DNA of 64,000 nt from Actinomycetota bacterium (GCA_020637055.1 JACJWR010000004.1:1-64000), one strand, 5' to 3'. Positions 34,558 to 43,163 are shown, numbered from the stretch's first letter. Numbers and translations are program-made. Notes: a model not told the origin generated them from the letters alone.

Positions 34558-36255
34558 ATGGCGCAGATGATCCCGCCGGTGCTCGACGAAGCGGCTCCGC
34601 CAGGCGAGCGGGAGCTCTTCACCGCGCTCGCGACCGCAGCCGGCACCGAGGACTGGATCGTGCTACACGGTCTCAGGCTGTCCGCCCATCCGACGCAGGA
34701 GCGCGGCGAGGCCGACTTCGTCGTCGTGGCACCAGGGCACGGAGTTTTGGTGATCGAGGTGAAGTCGCACAAATCCGTGGGCCGTGATGCCAGCGGCCGG
34801 TGGTTGCTGGGAAGAAGTTCGCCGACCACCCGCAGCCCGTTCGCCCAGGCCGACGCCGAGAAGTTCGCGATCGTCTCCTACCTGAGCAAGCGGATGGGTA
34901 TCACCACGGTCCACGTCGAGTCCTGCGTGTGGTTCACACACGCACCGGCGCGGCGGGAATTCGTGGACTCCATCGAGTGGCAGCCGTGGCAGTTGCTCGA
35001 CATGGCCGACCTCGTCGACGTTGCCGATCGGATCGTTCACATCCTCGCCGCAGGTCGGCGGCATCGGGCTGCCGCCGGGCACACCTGGCCGGAGATCGTG
35101 GGACCGGACCAGGCGACCGCGCATCGGATCGTCAGCGAACTGAAGCCTGCCATGCAGGCCGAAGTGCGCCCGGCCGACCTCCGGCGGGCCAGGAAGGAGG
35201 AACTCGCCCGACTGCTGGAAGACCAACTACTGGTGCTGGATTCGCTGGCCGGCAACGATCGGCTGCTCGTCACCGGGCCCGCAGGCTGTGGCAAGACCTT
35301 CCTCGCCCTGGAGGCCGCCAGGCTGGAGTCCGCCCTCGGGCGGCGCGGTTTGCTGGTGTGCTACAACCACGCCATCGGCGAGTACCTCAAGGGCGAAGTC
35401 GCCGGAATCGACGGACTGTCCGTCACCACCCTGCATGACTTGATGCTGACCGCTGCCGGGGTGGCGCCGGTTGCCCTGGACGATCGCTCCTTCTGGGAGG
35501 AGAGGTTGCCACAACTGGCCTGGGAGGCCTTGGCGACGGCCGACCAGCCGCGCTACGACTACCTCATCGTCGACGAGGTACAGGACCTCTGCCGGCGCAA
35601 CTACCTCGACGTGCTCGATCTGCTGCTCGCCTCGGGCTTGGGCAACGGTCGCTGCTTGTTCTTCGGGGACTTCGACGACCAAGTCCTCTACGACGGATCG
35701 GAGAAGGCCCTGCTCGACGAGGTCGCCGGACCGTTGACGGTGTTCCGCCAGAAGGTCAATTGCCGCAACACCCCGGGTATCGCACGGGTGGCGGAGAGCT
35801 TGGCCGACTCACAGGAGGCCTACGCTCGCTACCGCCGCAGCGACGACGGCGCGATACCCAGGGTCAGTGTCTATCGCGATGGAGAGCATCAGCAGCAACT
35901 GCTGCTCGAAGCTGTCCAGTCGCTGCGTGACGACGGCTTCGATCTGCACGAGATCGTGGTCCTGAGTCGCTACCGAGACGCTTCCGCGGCGGCGACGACG
36001 ACCGACCCTTGGCTGCGCCAGACCCTGCTGGACGTGCGCCGCGGCGGGGCGGTGCGCAAAGGTCGGATCAGGTATTCGACGATCCATTCCTTCAAGGGAC
36101 TCGAGGCATCGGCAGTGATCATCACCGATGTGACCGAGTCGACGAGAGGGCCCTACTTCGATCTTCTCAACGTGGGTGTGACCCGCGCGCGGGACCGGTT
36201 GGTGATGCTCGGTACGCGGGCGGGATTCGATCAGCATGGACTCACCTCGGCGTGA
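34558..36255 (+). CDS. NERD-domain nuclease/UvrD-like helicase protein
   Basis: A 565-residue fusion. The N-terminal NERD (nuclease-related) domain at about residues 15-130 shows GEADFVVVAPGHGVLVIEVKSHK, with the D-ExK-type acidic/Lys set. A UvrD-like helicase follows: Walker A TGPAGCGKTFLALEA near 242, DEVQDL near 340, and the C-terminal TIHSFKGLEASAVII and VGVTRARDRL motifs near 510-545. ATG 34558 follows CAGGGGAGGGCC. It is alone, with no clear toxin, methylase or defence partner. It may act in DNA repair, plasmid or phage restriction, or RNA-DNA processing; families of this type are reported in both housekeeping and defence contexts. Confidence 0.85.
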   Translation: MAQMIPPVLDEAAPPGERELFTALATAAGTEDWIVLHGLRLSAHPTQERGEADFVVVAPGHGVLVIEVKSHKSVGRDASGRWLLGRSSPTTRSPFAQADAEKFAIVSYLSKRMGITTVHVESCVWFTHAPARREFVDSIEWQPWQLLDMADLVDVADRIVHILAAGRRHRAAAGHTWPEIVGPDQATAHRIVSELKPAMQAEVRPADLRRARKEELARLLEDQLLVLDSLAGNDRLLVTGPAGCGKTFLALEAARLESALGRRGLLVCYNHAIGEYLKGEVAGIDGLSVTTLHDLMLTAAGVAPVALDDRSFWEERLPQLAWEALATADQPRYDYLIVDEVQDLCRRNYLDVLDLLLASGLGNGRCLFFGDFDDQVLYDGSEKALLDEVAGPLTVFRQKVNCRNTPGIARVAESLADSQEAYARYRRSDDGAIPRVSVYRDGEHQQQLLLEAVQSLRDDGFDLHEIVVLSRYRDASAAATTTDPWLRQTLLDVRRGGAVRKGRIRYSTIHSFKGLEASAVIITDVTESTRGPYFDLLNVGVTRARDRLVMLGTRAGFDQHGLTSA

Positions 36256-36339
36256 AGGGATTGCGGCGCGGCCGTCAACCGTGACACAACTGCACGACTG
36301 CGGCATGCTGGTGATACGTCACAGGAGCGAGGGAGCGAG

Positions 36340-36807
36340 ATGAGCACTGCGGATGCGTCCGGGGACAGCGGGGCGATGAGGGCTGGAACGCGTGATCGCG
36401 ATGCCACGGCGGAGGCCCTGCAGCAGGCCTACGCGGAGGGTCGGCTCTCCTCTGAGGAACACGATGAGCGCCTGGCCAAGTGCTATCAGGCGGTGACGCT
36501 GGCCGACCTCGCGGCGTTGACCGCCGACCTGCCGTCGGCCGGGGCCAAAGCCGCCCCGGCGGCGCCACCTGCGCCGGCGGCGCCGCAGTCGATGCCGTCG
36601 GTCGCGCCCGCCGCGGCATGGTCACAGGGCGCGAGCAGGAAGACCCTCCAGGGAATGTGGTTGGGATGGCTCGCGCTCTCGCTTTTCATGATCGCCATCT
36701 GGGCGTTCTCCGGCATGGGCTACTTCTGGCCGATCTGGGTGATCGTGCCGACTGCGTTCGGGGCGGCGATGGCGACCATCTCCAGGAGGAACTCAGACGG
36801 CGGCTAG
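36340..36807 (+). CDS. DUF1707 domain membrane protein
   Basis: A 155-residue protein. The N-terminal DUF1707 (about residues 15-70) has the family pattern RAGTRDRDATAEALQQAYAEGRL followed by EEHDERLAKCYQAVTLADLAALTADLP. A Pro/Ala linker leads to two membrane helices near residues 110-128 and 132-148. The domain is nearly confined to actinomycetes and often joins various membrane parts; no activity is established. ATG 36340 follows GGAGCGAGGGAGCGAG. It stands 85 bp after the NERD helicase and is convergent with the esterase gene. Confidence 0.88.
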   Translation: MSTADASGDSGAMRAGTRDRDATAEALQQAYAEGRLSSEEHDERLAKCYQAVTLADLAALTADLPSAGAKAAPAAPPAPAAPQSMPSVAPAAAWSQGASRKTLQGMWLGWLALSLFMIAIWAFSGMGYFWPIWVIVPTAFGAAMATISRRNSDGG

Positions 36808-36848
36808 CGCCCGGCTGAGGGGGTTGAGTCGGTGGTGAATCGAGGGCC

Positions 36849-37904
36849 CTAGACCGTGGCAGCCGGCTCTGCAGTCCGGGCCGCCAGGCCGAGGGAACGG
36901 CCCAGCATCGATACGGCGGATCGTTGAAAGCGCACGATCGGTGCGGATTCGGCGGGCACCACCTTGTCGGCTGCGTGGTACATACCGGGCACCGTGAGCA
37001 GTTCCACGGGTACGCCTGCCGCCCGCAACCCTTCGGCGTAGGCGACGTCCTCCGGATAGAACAGATCCAGCTCGCCGACCCCGATCCAGGTCGGTGGCAG
37101 GTCGGTCAGATCGTCGCACCGGGCTGGCACTGCCCACGCGGGGGTCGGTTCGGAACCGGGAGCAGCGTCCAGGTAGCACTGCCAGGAATAGCGATTGGAA
37201 CCCGCAGTCCAGACGAACCGCCCCCGGCCGTGGTGATCGTCGCTGGTGGCCGTTCGATCGTCGAGCATCGGGTACTCCAGGATCTGGGCGGCGATCGGGG
37301 GACCTCCGACATCCCGCGCGCGTTGCGCGAGCGCCGCGGCCAGACCGCCACCTGCGCTCTTGCCCCAGAGTGCGATCCGATCCGGTGGGAACCCCAACTC
37401 GTCGGCGGACGCGTGCAGCCACTCCAACGCCGCATAGCAGTCGTCGAGACCGGCGGGGAAGGGGTGCTCGGGGGCAAGGCGGTAGTGGGGTAGCGCAACC
37501 AGCACTCCCAGGTCGGCGGCAAGTCTTCCGGCCGCGGCCACATCGCTCTCGGGGCTGCCCATCACGAAACCGCCGCCGTGCAGCCACAGCACGCATCCCG
37601 CTCTGACTGGTTGGTCGGGCGGCTCCACCAGCAGCAGCTCGATCCACTGACCCGGGTGCTGGCCTGGGATTCGGTGCAGTTCGGGTGTGACCGCCGAATC
37701 CGTGGGGATGCTCGCGGCATACATCCGCCGGGCCAGGGCGAGCGATCGGGGTCCCGTGACCGCGATCCGGAACCACAAAGCCGGGCTGCGCAGGTCCGGA
37801 TCGACCTGCTGGATCGCTGCGGATCGTGACCGTAGGCCTTTGCCGGCGGCGAGGGCGGCGGCGACGGTGGCAACGCCCACCCCTGCGGCGATGATGCGTC
37901 TCAT
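36849..37904 (-). CDS. alpha/beta hydrolase, hormone-sensitive-lipase family esterase
   Basis: A 351-residue esterase. The oxyanion motif LWLHGGGFVMGSP is near residue 117, the nucleophile in GKSAGGGLAAAL near 193, the Asp in GELDLFYPEDVAYAEGL near 290 and the His in GMYHAADK near 320. A hydrophobic N-terminus (RRIIAAGVGVATVAAALAAG) could be a membrane anchor or signal. ATG 37904 follows GAAGGAGACAGCGAGC. It is second in a two-gene operon after the DUF1622 gene (14-bp gap). The substrate is an ester of unknown kind. Confidence 0.88.
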   Translation of the reverse strand: MRRIIAAGVGVATVAAALAAGKGLRSRSAAIQQVDPDLRSPALWFRIAVTGPRSLALARRMYAASIPTDSAVTPELHRIPGQHPGQWIELLLVEPPDQPVRAGCVLWLHGGGFVMGSPESDVAAAGRLAADLGVLVALPHYRLAPEHPFPAGLDDCYAALEWLHASADELGFPPDRIALWGKSAGGGLAAALAQRARDVGGPPIAAQILEYPMLDDRTATSDDHHGRGRFVWTAGSNRYSWQCYLDAAPGSEPTPAWAVPARCDDLTDLPPTWIGVGELDLFYPEDVAYAEGLRAAGVPVELLTVPGMYHAADKVVPAESAPIVRFQRSAVSMLGRSLGLAARTAEPAATV

Positions 37905-37918
37905 GCTCGCTGTCTCCT

Positions 37919-38278
37919 TCAGGTGCCGTTTCGTGCCGACTCGAACTGCCGTCGGCGCCACGGCAGAATCCCGTCGATCTCGACGTCGAGCGAGAAGCTG
38001 AGCAGCGTGCGCACGAGCACCAACAGTCCGAGGATCAACACGTTCTCCAAGGTGGTGGCGATGCTCACTGTCTTGACGATGTCCGCGGCCACCAGAACCT
38101 CGAGGCCGAGCAGCAGGGCCCGGCCGAAATTGCGTCGGATCCCGCTGTAGACGTTGGCTTTGGCCGAGTAGTCGCGGAATGCCCGGTAGCCTGCCCAGAT
38201 CGCCCCCACCACCAGGATGGCGACCCCGAGCAACTCGAATACGGTCGCGATGACTTCCATGACGTGGGTGTAGTTCAT
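37919..38278 (-). CDS. DUF1622 family membrane protein
   Basis: A 119-residue protein with about three membrane helices (residues 10-30, 50-70, 78-98) and a basic tail, matching DUF1622 (FRDYSAKANVYSGIRRNFGRALLLGLEVLVAADI). ATG 38278 follows GCAGGAGGTCGCCG, a strong ribosome site, and is preferred over the upstream ATG at 38305. It precedes the esterase gene by 14 bp. No function is established for the family. Confidence 0.88.
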   Translation of the reverse strand: MNYTHVMEVIATVFELLGVAILVVGAIWAGYRAFRDYSAKANVYSGIRRNFGRALLLGLEVLVAADIVKTVSIATTLENVLILGLLVLVRTLLSFSLDVEIDGILPWRRRQFESARNGT

Positions 38279-38423
38279 CGGCGACCTCCTGCGCTGCCGG
38301 ACCATTCCGTCGGCATGCTGCCAACCTAGCGGCCGAGCTCACGATCCGCCGTCGGTTCGCCGGATCGGGCTCCGGTCGGTATCTGCCGGCGGGGCCAGGA
38401 TCGGTCGCGCGTGGCGCCGCAGT

Positions 38424-39356
38424 TCAGTCGTTGTCGTGCAGCCCGGCGTTGAGGCCGCCCCAGTGTCCGGTGCGCGCCACCGCCTCCAGCGCCCCGGTCA
38501 CCGAGTTCCGCCGGAACAGCAGGTCCGGCTGGCCGGAGAGGTCCCTACCCTTGACCACAGCACCGTCTGGCAGCGTCACTTTCGAGCCGGCGGTGACGTA
38601 GCAGCCGGCCTCCACCACAGATCGATCGCCCAGGCTGATTCCGATGCCGGCGTTGGCACCGATCAGGCACCCCTCGCCCACGCTGATCACCTCGGAGCCG
38701 CCGCCGGAGAGCGTTCCCATGATGCTCGCGCCGCCGCCGATGTCGGAGCCGTCGCCCACGACCACTCCGGCCGAGATCCGACCTTCCACCATCGACGCCC
38801 CGAGAGTTCCGGCGTTGAAGTTGCAGAACCCTTCGTGCATGACCGTGGTGCCGGGTGCCAGATGAGCGCCGAGCCGGACCCGGTCGGCATCGGCTATCCG
38901 CACCCCGGTGGGCACCACGTAGTCGACCATGCGTGGGAACTTGTCCACCCCCAGCACCACGAGCGGGGAGCCGTGCGCCCGGGCGCGCAGTTGGGCTGCC
39001 GGCAGCTCATCGACGGCCACCGGCCCGGCGGTGGTCCAGGCAACGTTCGCCAGCAAGCCGAAGACGCCGTCGGTGTTGACGGTCCGGGGCTGCACCAGCC
39101 GGTGGCTCAGAAGGTGCAACCGCAGGTATACGTCGGCCGCGTCCACCGGGGGTGCGGACAGGTCGTCGATGATGGTGACAACCGTGGCGGTGCGCGTGCC
39201 GCGAATCGCATTGCTGTCGATACAACGTTCCAGTCCGGTCACATCGGAGGGCTCCGGACTCAGCGAGGGCCTGGGAAACCACACGTCCAGCAAGGTGTCT
39301 CCGGAGTAAGTGGCCAGGCCGATGCCGGAGGCGGGGGAGTTGAGGAATTCGGTCAC
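38424..39356 (-). CDS. dapD: tetrahydrodipicolinate N-succinyltransferase
   Basis: A 310-residue transferase that adds succinyl-CoA's acyl group to tetrahydrodipicolinate in the succinylase route to meso-DAP. The C-terminal half is a left-handed beta-helix with hexapeptide repeats (GASMVEGRISAGVVVGDGSDIGGG and VISVGEGCLIGANAGIGISLGD), as in the actinobacterial DapD. GTG 39356 (VTEFLNSPASGIG) is preferred: a TACGGT box stands 6 nt before it and the alternative start at 39392 would lie in the divergent gene. It is divergent from dapE across 17 bp. Confidence 0.92.
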   Translation of the reverse strand: MTEFLNSPASGIGLATYSGDTLLDVWFPRPSLSPEPSDVTGLERCIDSNAIRGTRTATVVTIIDDLSAPPVDAADVYLRLHLLSHRLVQPRTVNTDGVFGLLANVAWTTAGPVAVDELPAAQLRARAHGSPLVVLGVDKFPRMVDYVVPTGVRIADADRVRLGAHLAPGTTVMHEGFCNFNAGTLGASMVEGRISAGVVVGDGSDIGGGASIMGTLSGGGSEVISVGEGCLIGANAGIGISLGDRSVVEAGCYVTAGSKVTLPDGAVVKGRDLSGQPDLLFRRNSVTGALEAVARTGHWGGLNAGLHDND

Positions 39357-39361
39357 AGCGC

Positions 39362-39368
39362 TACCGTA
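39362..39368. promoter_or_regulatory. shared, overlapping -10 boxes of dapD and dapE
   Basis: On the plus strand TACCGT (39362-39367) lies 6 nt before dapE ATG 39374. On the minus strand TACGGT (39363-39368) lies 6 nt before dapD GTG 39356. The two hexamers overlap by five base pairs in a 17-bp gap, so RNA polymerase cannot occupy both at once. Elements and distances are seen directly; promoter use is inferred. Confidence 0.55.
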
Positions 39369-39373
39369 ACGGG

Positions 39374-40552
39374 ATGCCCCGCACCGCCCCACTCGACCTC
39401 GCTGCCGACGTTGTCGAGTTGACCTCTGCCCTGATCGATGTTCCCAGCGTGTCCTTCCACGAACAGCAACTCGCGGACCTCGTTGAGACCGCCTTGCGGG
39501 AGTTTCCGCACCTGTCGGTGACGCGGATCGGAAACAGCATCGTGGCCCGCACCGAGACGGGTCGGAGTGAGCGGGTGATCGTGGCGGGACACCTCGACAC
39601 CGTGCCCGCTGCCGGCAACGAGCGGGCGATCTACGTGCCCGCCGGCGCCGAAGTGCCGGTCGCCGGCCTGGATGCCCAACAGATCGCCGGCGAAGACTTG
39701 CTCTACGGTCTCGGTTCGACCGACATGAAGGGCGGCGTCGCGGTCGCGCTGCGTTGCGCGAGGGAAGTCACCCGGCCTGCACGCGACGTGACCTACGTGT
39801 TCTACGCGTGCGAAGAGGTTGCCGCCAGTGACAACGAACTCGGCCGCATCGTCGCCGAACGTCCCGATTTGCTCTCCGACGCCGGAATGGCGGTTTTGAT
39901 GGAACCTTCCGACGGCGAGGTCGAGGCCGGCTGTCAGGGAACCCTGCGGGTGAACATCACCACCACCGGCCGACGGGCGCACAGCGCCCGCGCGTGGATG
40001 GGTGACAATGCCGCCCACAAGGCCGGCGAGATCCTGCGGCTGCTGGCGGACTACCAGCCGGAACAGGTCGTGATCGACGGCCTCACCTATCGCGAGGGTT
40101 TGAACGCCGTCAAAGTTGCCGCCGGAATCGCGGGCAACGTCATCCCGGACGAGTGCACAGTCACCGTCAACTACCGGTTCGCGCCGTCGCGGACCGAACA
40201 GCAGGCGTTGGCCCACGTCCAGGAGGTGTTCAGCGGGTTCGACGTGGCGGTCGATGATTCCGCCGGTGGTGCCCTACCAGGACTCCACCAGCGGGCCGTG
40301 GCCGATTTCGTCGCCGCCACCGGCTCGCAGGTCCGCGCCAAATACGGCTGGACCGACGTGGCTCGGTTCTCCGATCTCGGGATGCCGGCCCTCAATTTCG
40401 GTCCTGGGGACCCGAGTTTGGCGCACACCGCGGAGGAGCACGTTGCGGTGGCCCAATTGCGGAGTGTGGAGGCGTCGATGCTGGCGTGGCTCACGGCTGC
40501 GGATGAGGGACCGCTGCCGGTACTCGGCGGTCCGGGAGCCGGGGCGTCGTGA
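39374..40552 (+). CDS. dapE: succinyl-diaminopimelate desuccinylase
   Basis: A 392-residue M20 metallohydrolase that removes succinate from N-succinyl-LL-DAP. Zinc ligands and catalytic residues: VAGHLDTVP near residue 72, STDMKGGVA near 118, YACEEVA near 150 (catalytic Glu pair), MEPSDGEVEAGCQG near 177 and LAHTAEEHV near 353. The dimerisation domain lies between (TTGRRAHSARAWMGDNAAHK). The stop overlaps the LOG gene start. With dapD (divergent) and dapC it forms the succinylase branch. The pairing dapD-dapE next to a LOG gene is also found in mycobacteria. Confidence 0.93.
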   Translation: MPRTAPLDLAADVVELTSALIDVPSVSFHEQQLADLVETALREFPHLSVTRIGNSIVARTETGRSERVIVAGHLDTVPAAGNERAIYVPAGAEVPVAGLDAQQIAGEDLLYGLGSTDMKGGVAVALRCAREVTRPARDVTYVFYACEEVAASDNELGRIVAERPDLLSDAGMAVLMEPSDGEVEAGCQGTLRVNITTTGRRAHSARAWMGDNAAHKAGEILRLLADYQPEQVVIDGLTYREGLNAVKVAAGIAGNVIPDECTVTVNYRFAPSRTEQQALAHVQEVFSGFDVAVDDSAGGALPGLHQRAVADFVAATGSQVRAKYGWTDVARFSDLGMPALNFGPGDPSLAHTAEEHVAVAQLRSVEASMLAWLTAADEGPLPVLGGPGAGAS

Positions 40553-41163
40553 TGCGCCGAACGGTGTGCGTCTTCTGCGCCTCGAGCACCGAGATCGACC
40601 AGCGCTACGTGCTGCTGGCCGCAGAGGTCGGCGCCGAAATCGGCCGGCGGGGACTCTCGTTGGTTTCCGGCGGTGGCAGCGTGTCGAGCATGGGGTCGCT
40701 CGCCCGGGCTGTGCGGCGGGCCGGCGGCCACACCACCGGAGTCATCCCCGAGGCGCTGTTGGCCTACGAGGTCGCCGACACCGACGCCGACGAGTTGATC
40801 GTCACCGCAGGCATGCGGGAGCGCAAGGGCATCATGGATTCCCGGGCCGACGCGTTCCTGGTGTTGCCCGGTGGCATCGGAACGCTCGAGGAGTTCTTCG
40901 AGGTGTGGGTCGGGCGAGTGCTCGGCATGCACGACAAGCCGATCGTGGTGCTCGATCCGTGGGATGACTTCGGTCACCTCCACCTGTTGCTCGATTCCCT
41001 GACCGAACGCCGATTCATCACCGCCGACGCCACGTCGAACGTGAGTTGGGCCGGTGGGGTGGCCGAAGCGTTCGACGCGATCGCCCAGGGTTGGGCCGCG
41101 CCCGCGCCGGAATCGGCTCCCGACGGCCTGCCCGCCGCACTGGTGGAACTCGAATCCGACTAG
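40549..41163 (+). CDS. LOG family protein (cytokinin-riboside phosphoribohydrolase-like)
   Basis: A 204-residue Rossmann-fold protein of the LOG/TIGR00730 family, predicted to cleave the N-glycosidic bond of nucleoside 5'-monophosphates. The signature PGGIGTLEEFFE is near residue 105, the nucleotide-binding SGGGSVSSMGSLARA near 40 and MRERKGIMD near 88. GTG 40549 (or ATG 40552) overlaps the dapE stop, so the genes are coupled. The order dapE then LOG is known in mycobacteria. Substrate in bacteria is not settled. Confidence 0.9.
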   Translation: MMRRTVCVFCASSTEIDQRYVLLAAEVGAEIGRRGLSLVSGGGSVSSMGSLARAVRRAGGHTTGVIPEALLAYEVADTDADELIVTAGMRERKGIMDSRADAFLVLPGGIGTLEEFFEVWVGRVLGMHDKPIVVLDPWDDFGHLHLLLDSLTERRFITADATSNVSWAGGVAEAFDAIAQGWAAPAPESAPDGLPAALVELESD

Positions 41164-41167
41164 CGGT

Positions 41168-42028
41168 TCACGCCAGGCCGCGGACGTTCAGCCGGGGGGC
41201 GGCTTCACCCTTGATGGCCGCGACCATGTCGAGCACGTCCCGGGTCTGGGCAGCCTCGTGGACCCGGAACACTTGGGCCCCCTGCCACGCGCAGACTGCG
41301 GTTGCCGCCAAGGTGCCGATCAGTCGTTCGCCCACCGGGCGGTCGAGAGCCTCGCCGACGAAGTCCTTGTTGGAAAGAGAGACGAGCACCGGCCAGCCGC
41401 TCGCCACGAGCTCGGAGATCCGCCCGGTCGCCACCAGCGATTGTCTGGTGTTCATGCCGAAGTCGTGGCCGGGATCGATCATGATCGAATCTGCTGGGAC
41501 GCCCAGCGCCGCCGCCCGCTGGGCCTCACCGACGGTGCGGCTGAGGATGTCCGCCATGAGGTCGTCGTATCGGACCCGGTGCGGTCGGGTACGTGGTGCC
41601 AGACCGCCCGCGTGGGTGCAGACGAGCCCGAGGCCCGCTTCGGCGGCGACGGCTGCCACGTCGGGATCCCAGCCACCCCAGGCATCGTTGAGTACGTCGG
41701 CGCCTTCGGCGGCGACGGCCCGAGCGACCTCGGCACGGTAGGTGTCGACGCTGATGATCACCTCGGGATGCTGGGACCTCACCTCGCCGACGAAGGCGGC
41801 GACGCGTCGGATCTCTTCCCCGATGTCGATCGGCGCTCCCGGCGCGGCCTTGACCCCGCCGATGTCGAGCATGTCCGCGCCCTGCTCCACCAATCGCGCG
41901 GCGCGGTCGAGTGCCGCGTCGTCGGACCACGTGGCCCCTTTGTCGTAGAACGAATCCGTGGTGCGGTTGATGATCGCCATCACCACGTATTGGCCGGGAC
42001 CGAAGGTTCGGTCGCCTAATCTGAGCAC
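41168..42028 (-). CDS. folP2: FolP2-like dihydropteroate synthase homologue
   Basis: A 286-residue TIM-barrel pterin-binding protein. Core DHPS landmarks occur in altered form: INRTTDSFYDKG for NVTPDSFSDGG, DIGGVKAAPG for DIGGESTRPG, NDAWGGWDP for NDISG, SLSNKDFVGE where true DHPS has SRKxF/S, and FRVHEAAQ where others have VRVHDV. So residues that hold pABA and pyrophosphate are changed. In M. tuberculosis the second copy FolP2 has the same type of changes and was reported to lack DHPS activity. GTG 42028 follows TTGGAGTGAAGC. It is convergent with the LOG gene with a 4-bp gap. Role unknown; do not treat it as the folate enzyme. Confidence 0.85.
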   Translation of the reverse strand: MLRLGDRTFGPGQYVVMAIINRTTDSFYDKGATWSDDAALDRAARLVEQGADMLDIGGVKAAPGAPIDIGEEIRRVAAFVGEVRSQHPEVIISVDTYRAEVARAVAAEGADVLNDAWGGWDPDVAAVAAEAGLGLVCTHAGGLAPRTRPHRVRYDDLMADILSRTVGEAQRAAALGVPADSIMIDPGHDFGMNTRQSLVATGRISELVASGWPVLVSLSNKDFVGEALDRPVGERLIGTLAATAVCAWQGAQVFRVHEAAQTRDVLDMVAAIKGEAAPRLNVRGLA

Positions 42029-42112
42029 GCTTCACTCCAACGGGGGCGGCGGGGCGCGGGCGGCGCACCCGCGTGGCACGATTCTGGCATCCGAAACCGA
42101 AAGGTGACATCT

Positions 42113-42433
42113 GTGGCAGTTCTGTTCGCCCTGCTTGTGGTCGCGGTGATCGGCTCTGCGGTGCTCGTCGCGCTCAAGTGGCCCCAGACCGGCCAGTTGC
42201 CGGCGCCGCCCACCGATCGGCCGCCGACGATGGTGCCAGACGGTCCGCTCACGGGTGCCGACCTGGCCTCGGTCCGGTTTCCGGTGGTGGTTCGCGGCTA
42301 CCGGATGGAAGATGTCGATGCATTGCTCGATCGCCTCGGCGCCCAACTAGACCAGGCCGTCGACCAGCCCCCCGAACGCTCCGGCCACCCCCAACTCACC
42401 GAGGAGCCGCCACGTGAAGCACCTCCGGCTTGA
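42113..42433 (+). CDS. small membrane protein with DivIVA-like segment
   Basis: A 106-residue protein with one N-terminal membrane helix (VAVLFALLVVAVIGSAVLVAL), a Pro-rich linker, and FPVVVRGYRMEDVDALLDRL near residue 66, the short motif seen at the start of DivIVA/Wag31-type domains. The rest is acidic and Pro-rich. GTG 42113 is chosen because AAAGGTG stands at the right distance; GTG 42104 is possible. It overlaps the SRPBCC gene by 20 bp. Proteins of this kind sit at a similar place near FolP2 in mycobacteria (recalled, Rv1209). A role in cell-pole or septum structure is only inferred. Confidence 0.75.
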   Translation: MAVLFALLVVAVIGSAVLVALKWPQTGQLPAPPTDRPPTMVPDGPLTGADLASVRFPVVVRGYRMEDVDALLDRLGAQLDQAVDQPPERSGHPQLTEEPPREAPPA

Positions 42434-42869
42434 AGTCCCGGTCGCGGCGCCGCCCGAGGAGGTGTTCCGCGGCTTCACCGATTGGCGCGCGCAAGGGGAG
42501 TGGATGCTCGGTACCGATGTCCGGCCGGTGTTCGGCGAGGCGAGCGGCGTCGGCGGTCGGATCGAAGCCTGGACCGGCGTCGGTCGGATCGGCTTCCTCG
42601 ACACCATGGTCATCACCGAGTGGATCGACGGCCGAAAGGTGGTCGTGACCCATACCGGGGCTGTGGTGAGGGGGGACGGGATCATGGAAGTCATTCCCGG
42701 CGAGGGCCGCGATTCGCTTTTCGTCTGGGCTGAACGGCTGGAACTTCCGCTCGGCCTGGTTGGTCGGGTGGGCTGGCCGGTGGTGCGACCAGCCTTTGCC
42801 GCCGGGGTGCGGTCGTCCTTGGACACGTTCGCCGGTCTGGTCGAATCCGGCCGTTGGAGCAGTGCCTGA
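42414..42869 (+). CDS. SRPBCC (START/Bet v1-like) family protein
   Basis: A 151-residue single-domain protein of the polyketide-cyclase/SRPBCC fold, which makes a helix-grip pocket for hydrophobic ligands. It begins VKHLRLEVPVAAPPEEVFRGFTDW, typical of the first strand and helices, with FLDTMVITEWIDGRKVVVTH in the sheet and a C-terminal helix (SSLDTFAGLVESG). GTG 42414 follows GAGGAGCCACCAC and lies 20 bp inside the preceding gene. No catalytic residue can be assigned and the ligand is unknown. Confidence 0.82.
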   Translation: MKHLRLEVPVAAPPEEVFRGFTDWRAQGEWMLGTDVRPVFGEASGVGGRIEAWTGVGRIGFLDTMVITEWIDGRKVVVTHTGAVVRGDGIMEVIPGEGRDSLFVWAERLELPLGLVGRVGWPVVRPAFAAGVRSSLDTFAGLVESGRWSSA

Positions 42870-42995
42870 CGGCATATCGGGCAGAGGTGAGGCTCCATGG
42901 TGGATAATGGTCGACGTGTCCTTGCCCTCGGGTGTGGACCAAGACAAACCAGCCGTGCGAAGAGCACAGTGGACAACGGATGAAAGGGGACCATG

Positions 42996-43163
42996 ATGGC
43001 GGCGATGAAGCCGCGGACGGGTGATGGCCCGCTCGAGGTCACCAAAGAAGGTCGCGGCATCATCATGCGCGTGCCCCTCGAGGGCGGCGGCCGACTCGTA
43101 GTGGAGATGACGCCGGATGAGGCCCGTGAACTGGGAGAGCAACTCACCGGCGTCGTGTCCTGA
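42996..43163 (+). CDS. DUF3117 family small protein
   Basis: A 55-residue protein beginning MAAMKPRTGDGPLEVTKEGR, followed by GIIMRVPLEGGGRLVVEMTP, the pattern of the actinobacterial DUF3117 family (recalled as Rv1211 in M. tuberculosis). It is too short for most ORF callers. ATG 42996 is chosen: AAAGGGG lies at a normal distance, while ATG 42993 is too near it. A GATAAT box at 42903-42908 could serve as promoter. The protein is small, soluble and beta-rich; function not established. Its position after the DivIVA-like gene keeps the mycobacterial order. Confidence 0.85.
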   Translation: MAAMKPRTGDGPLEVTKEGRGIIMRVPLEGGGRLVVEMTPDEARELGEQLTGVVS

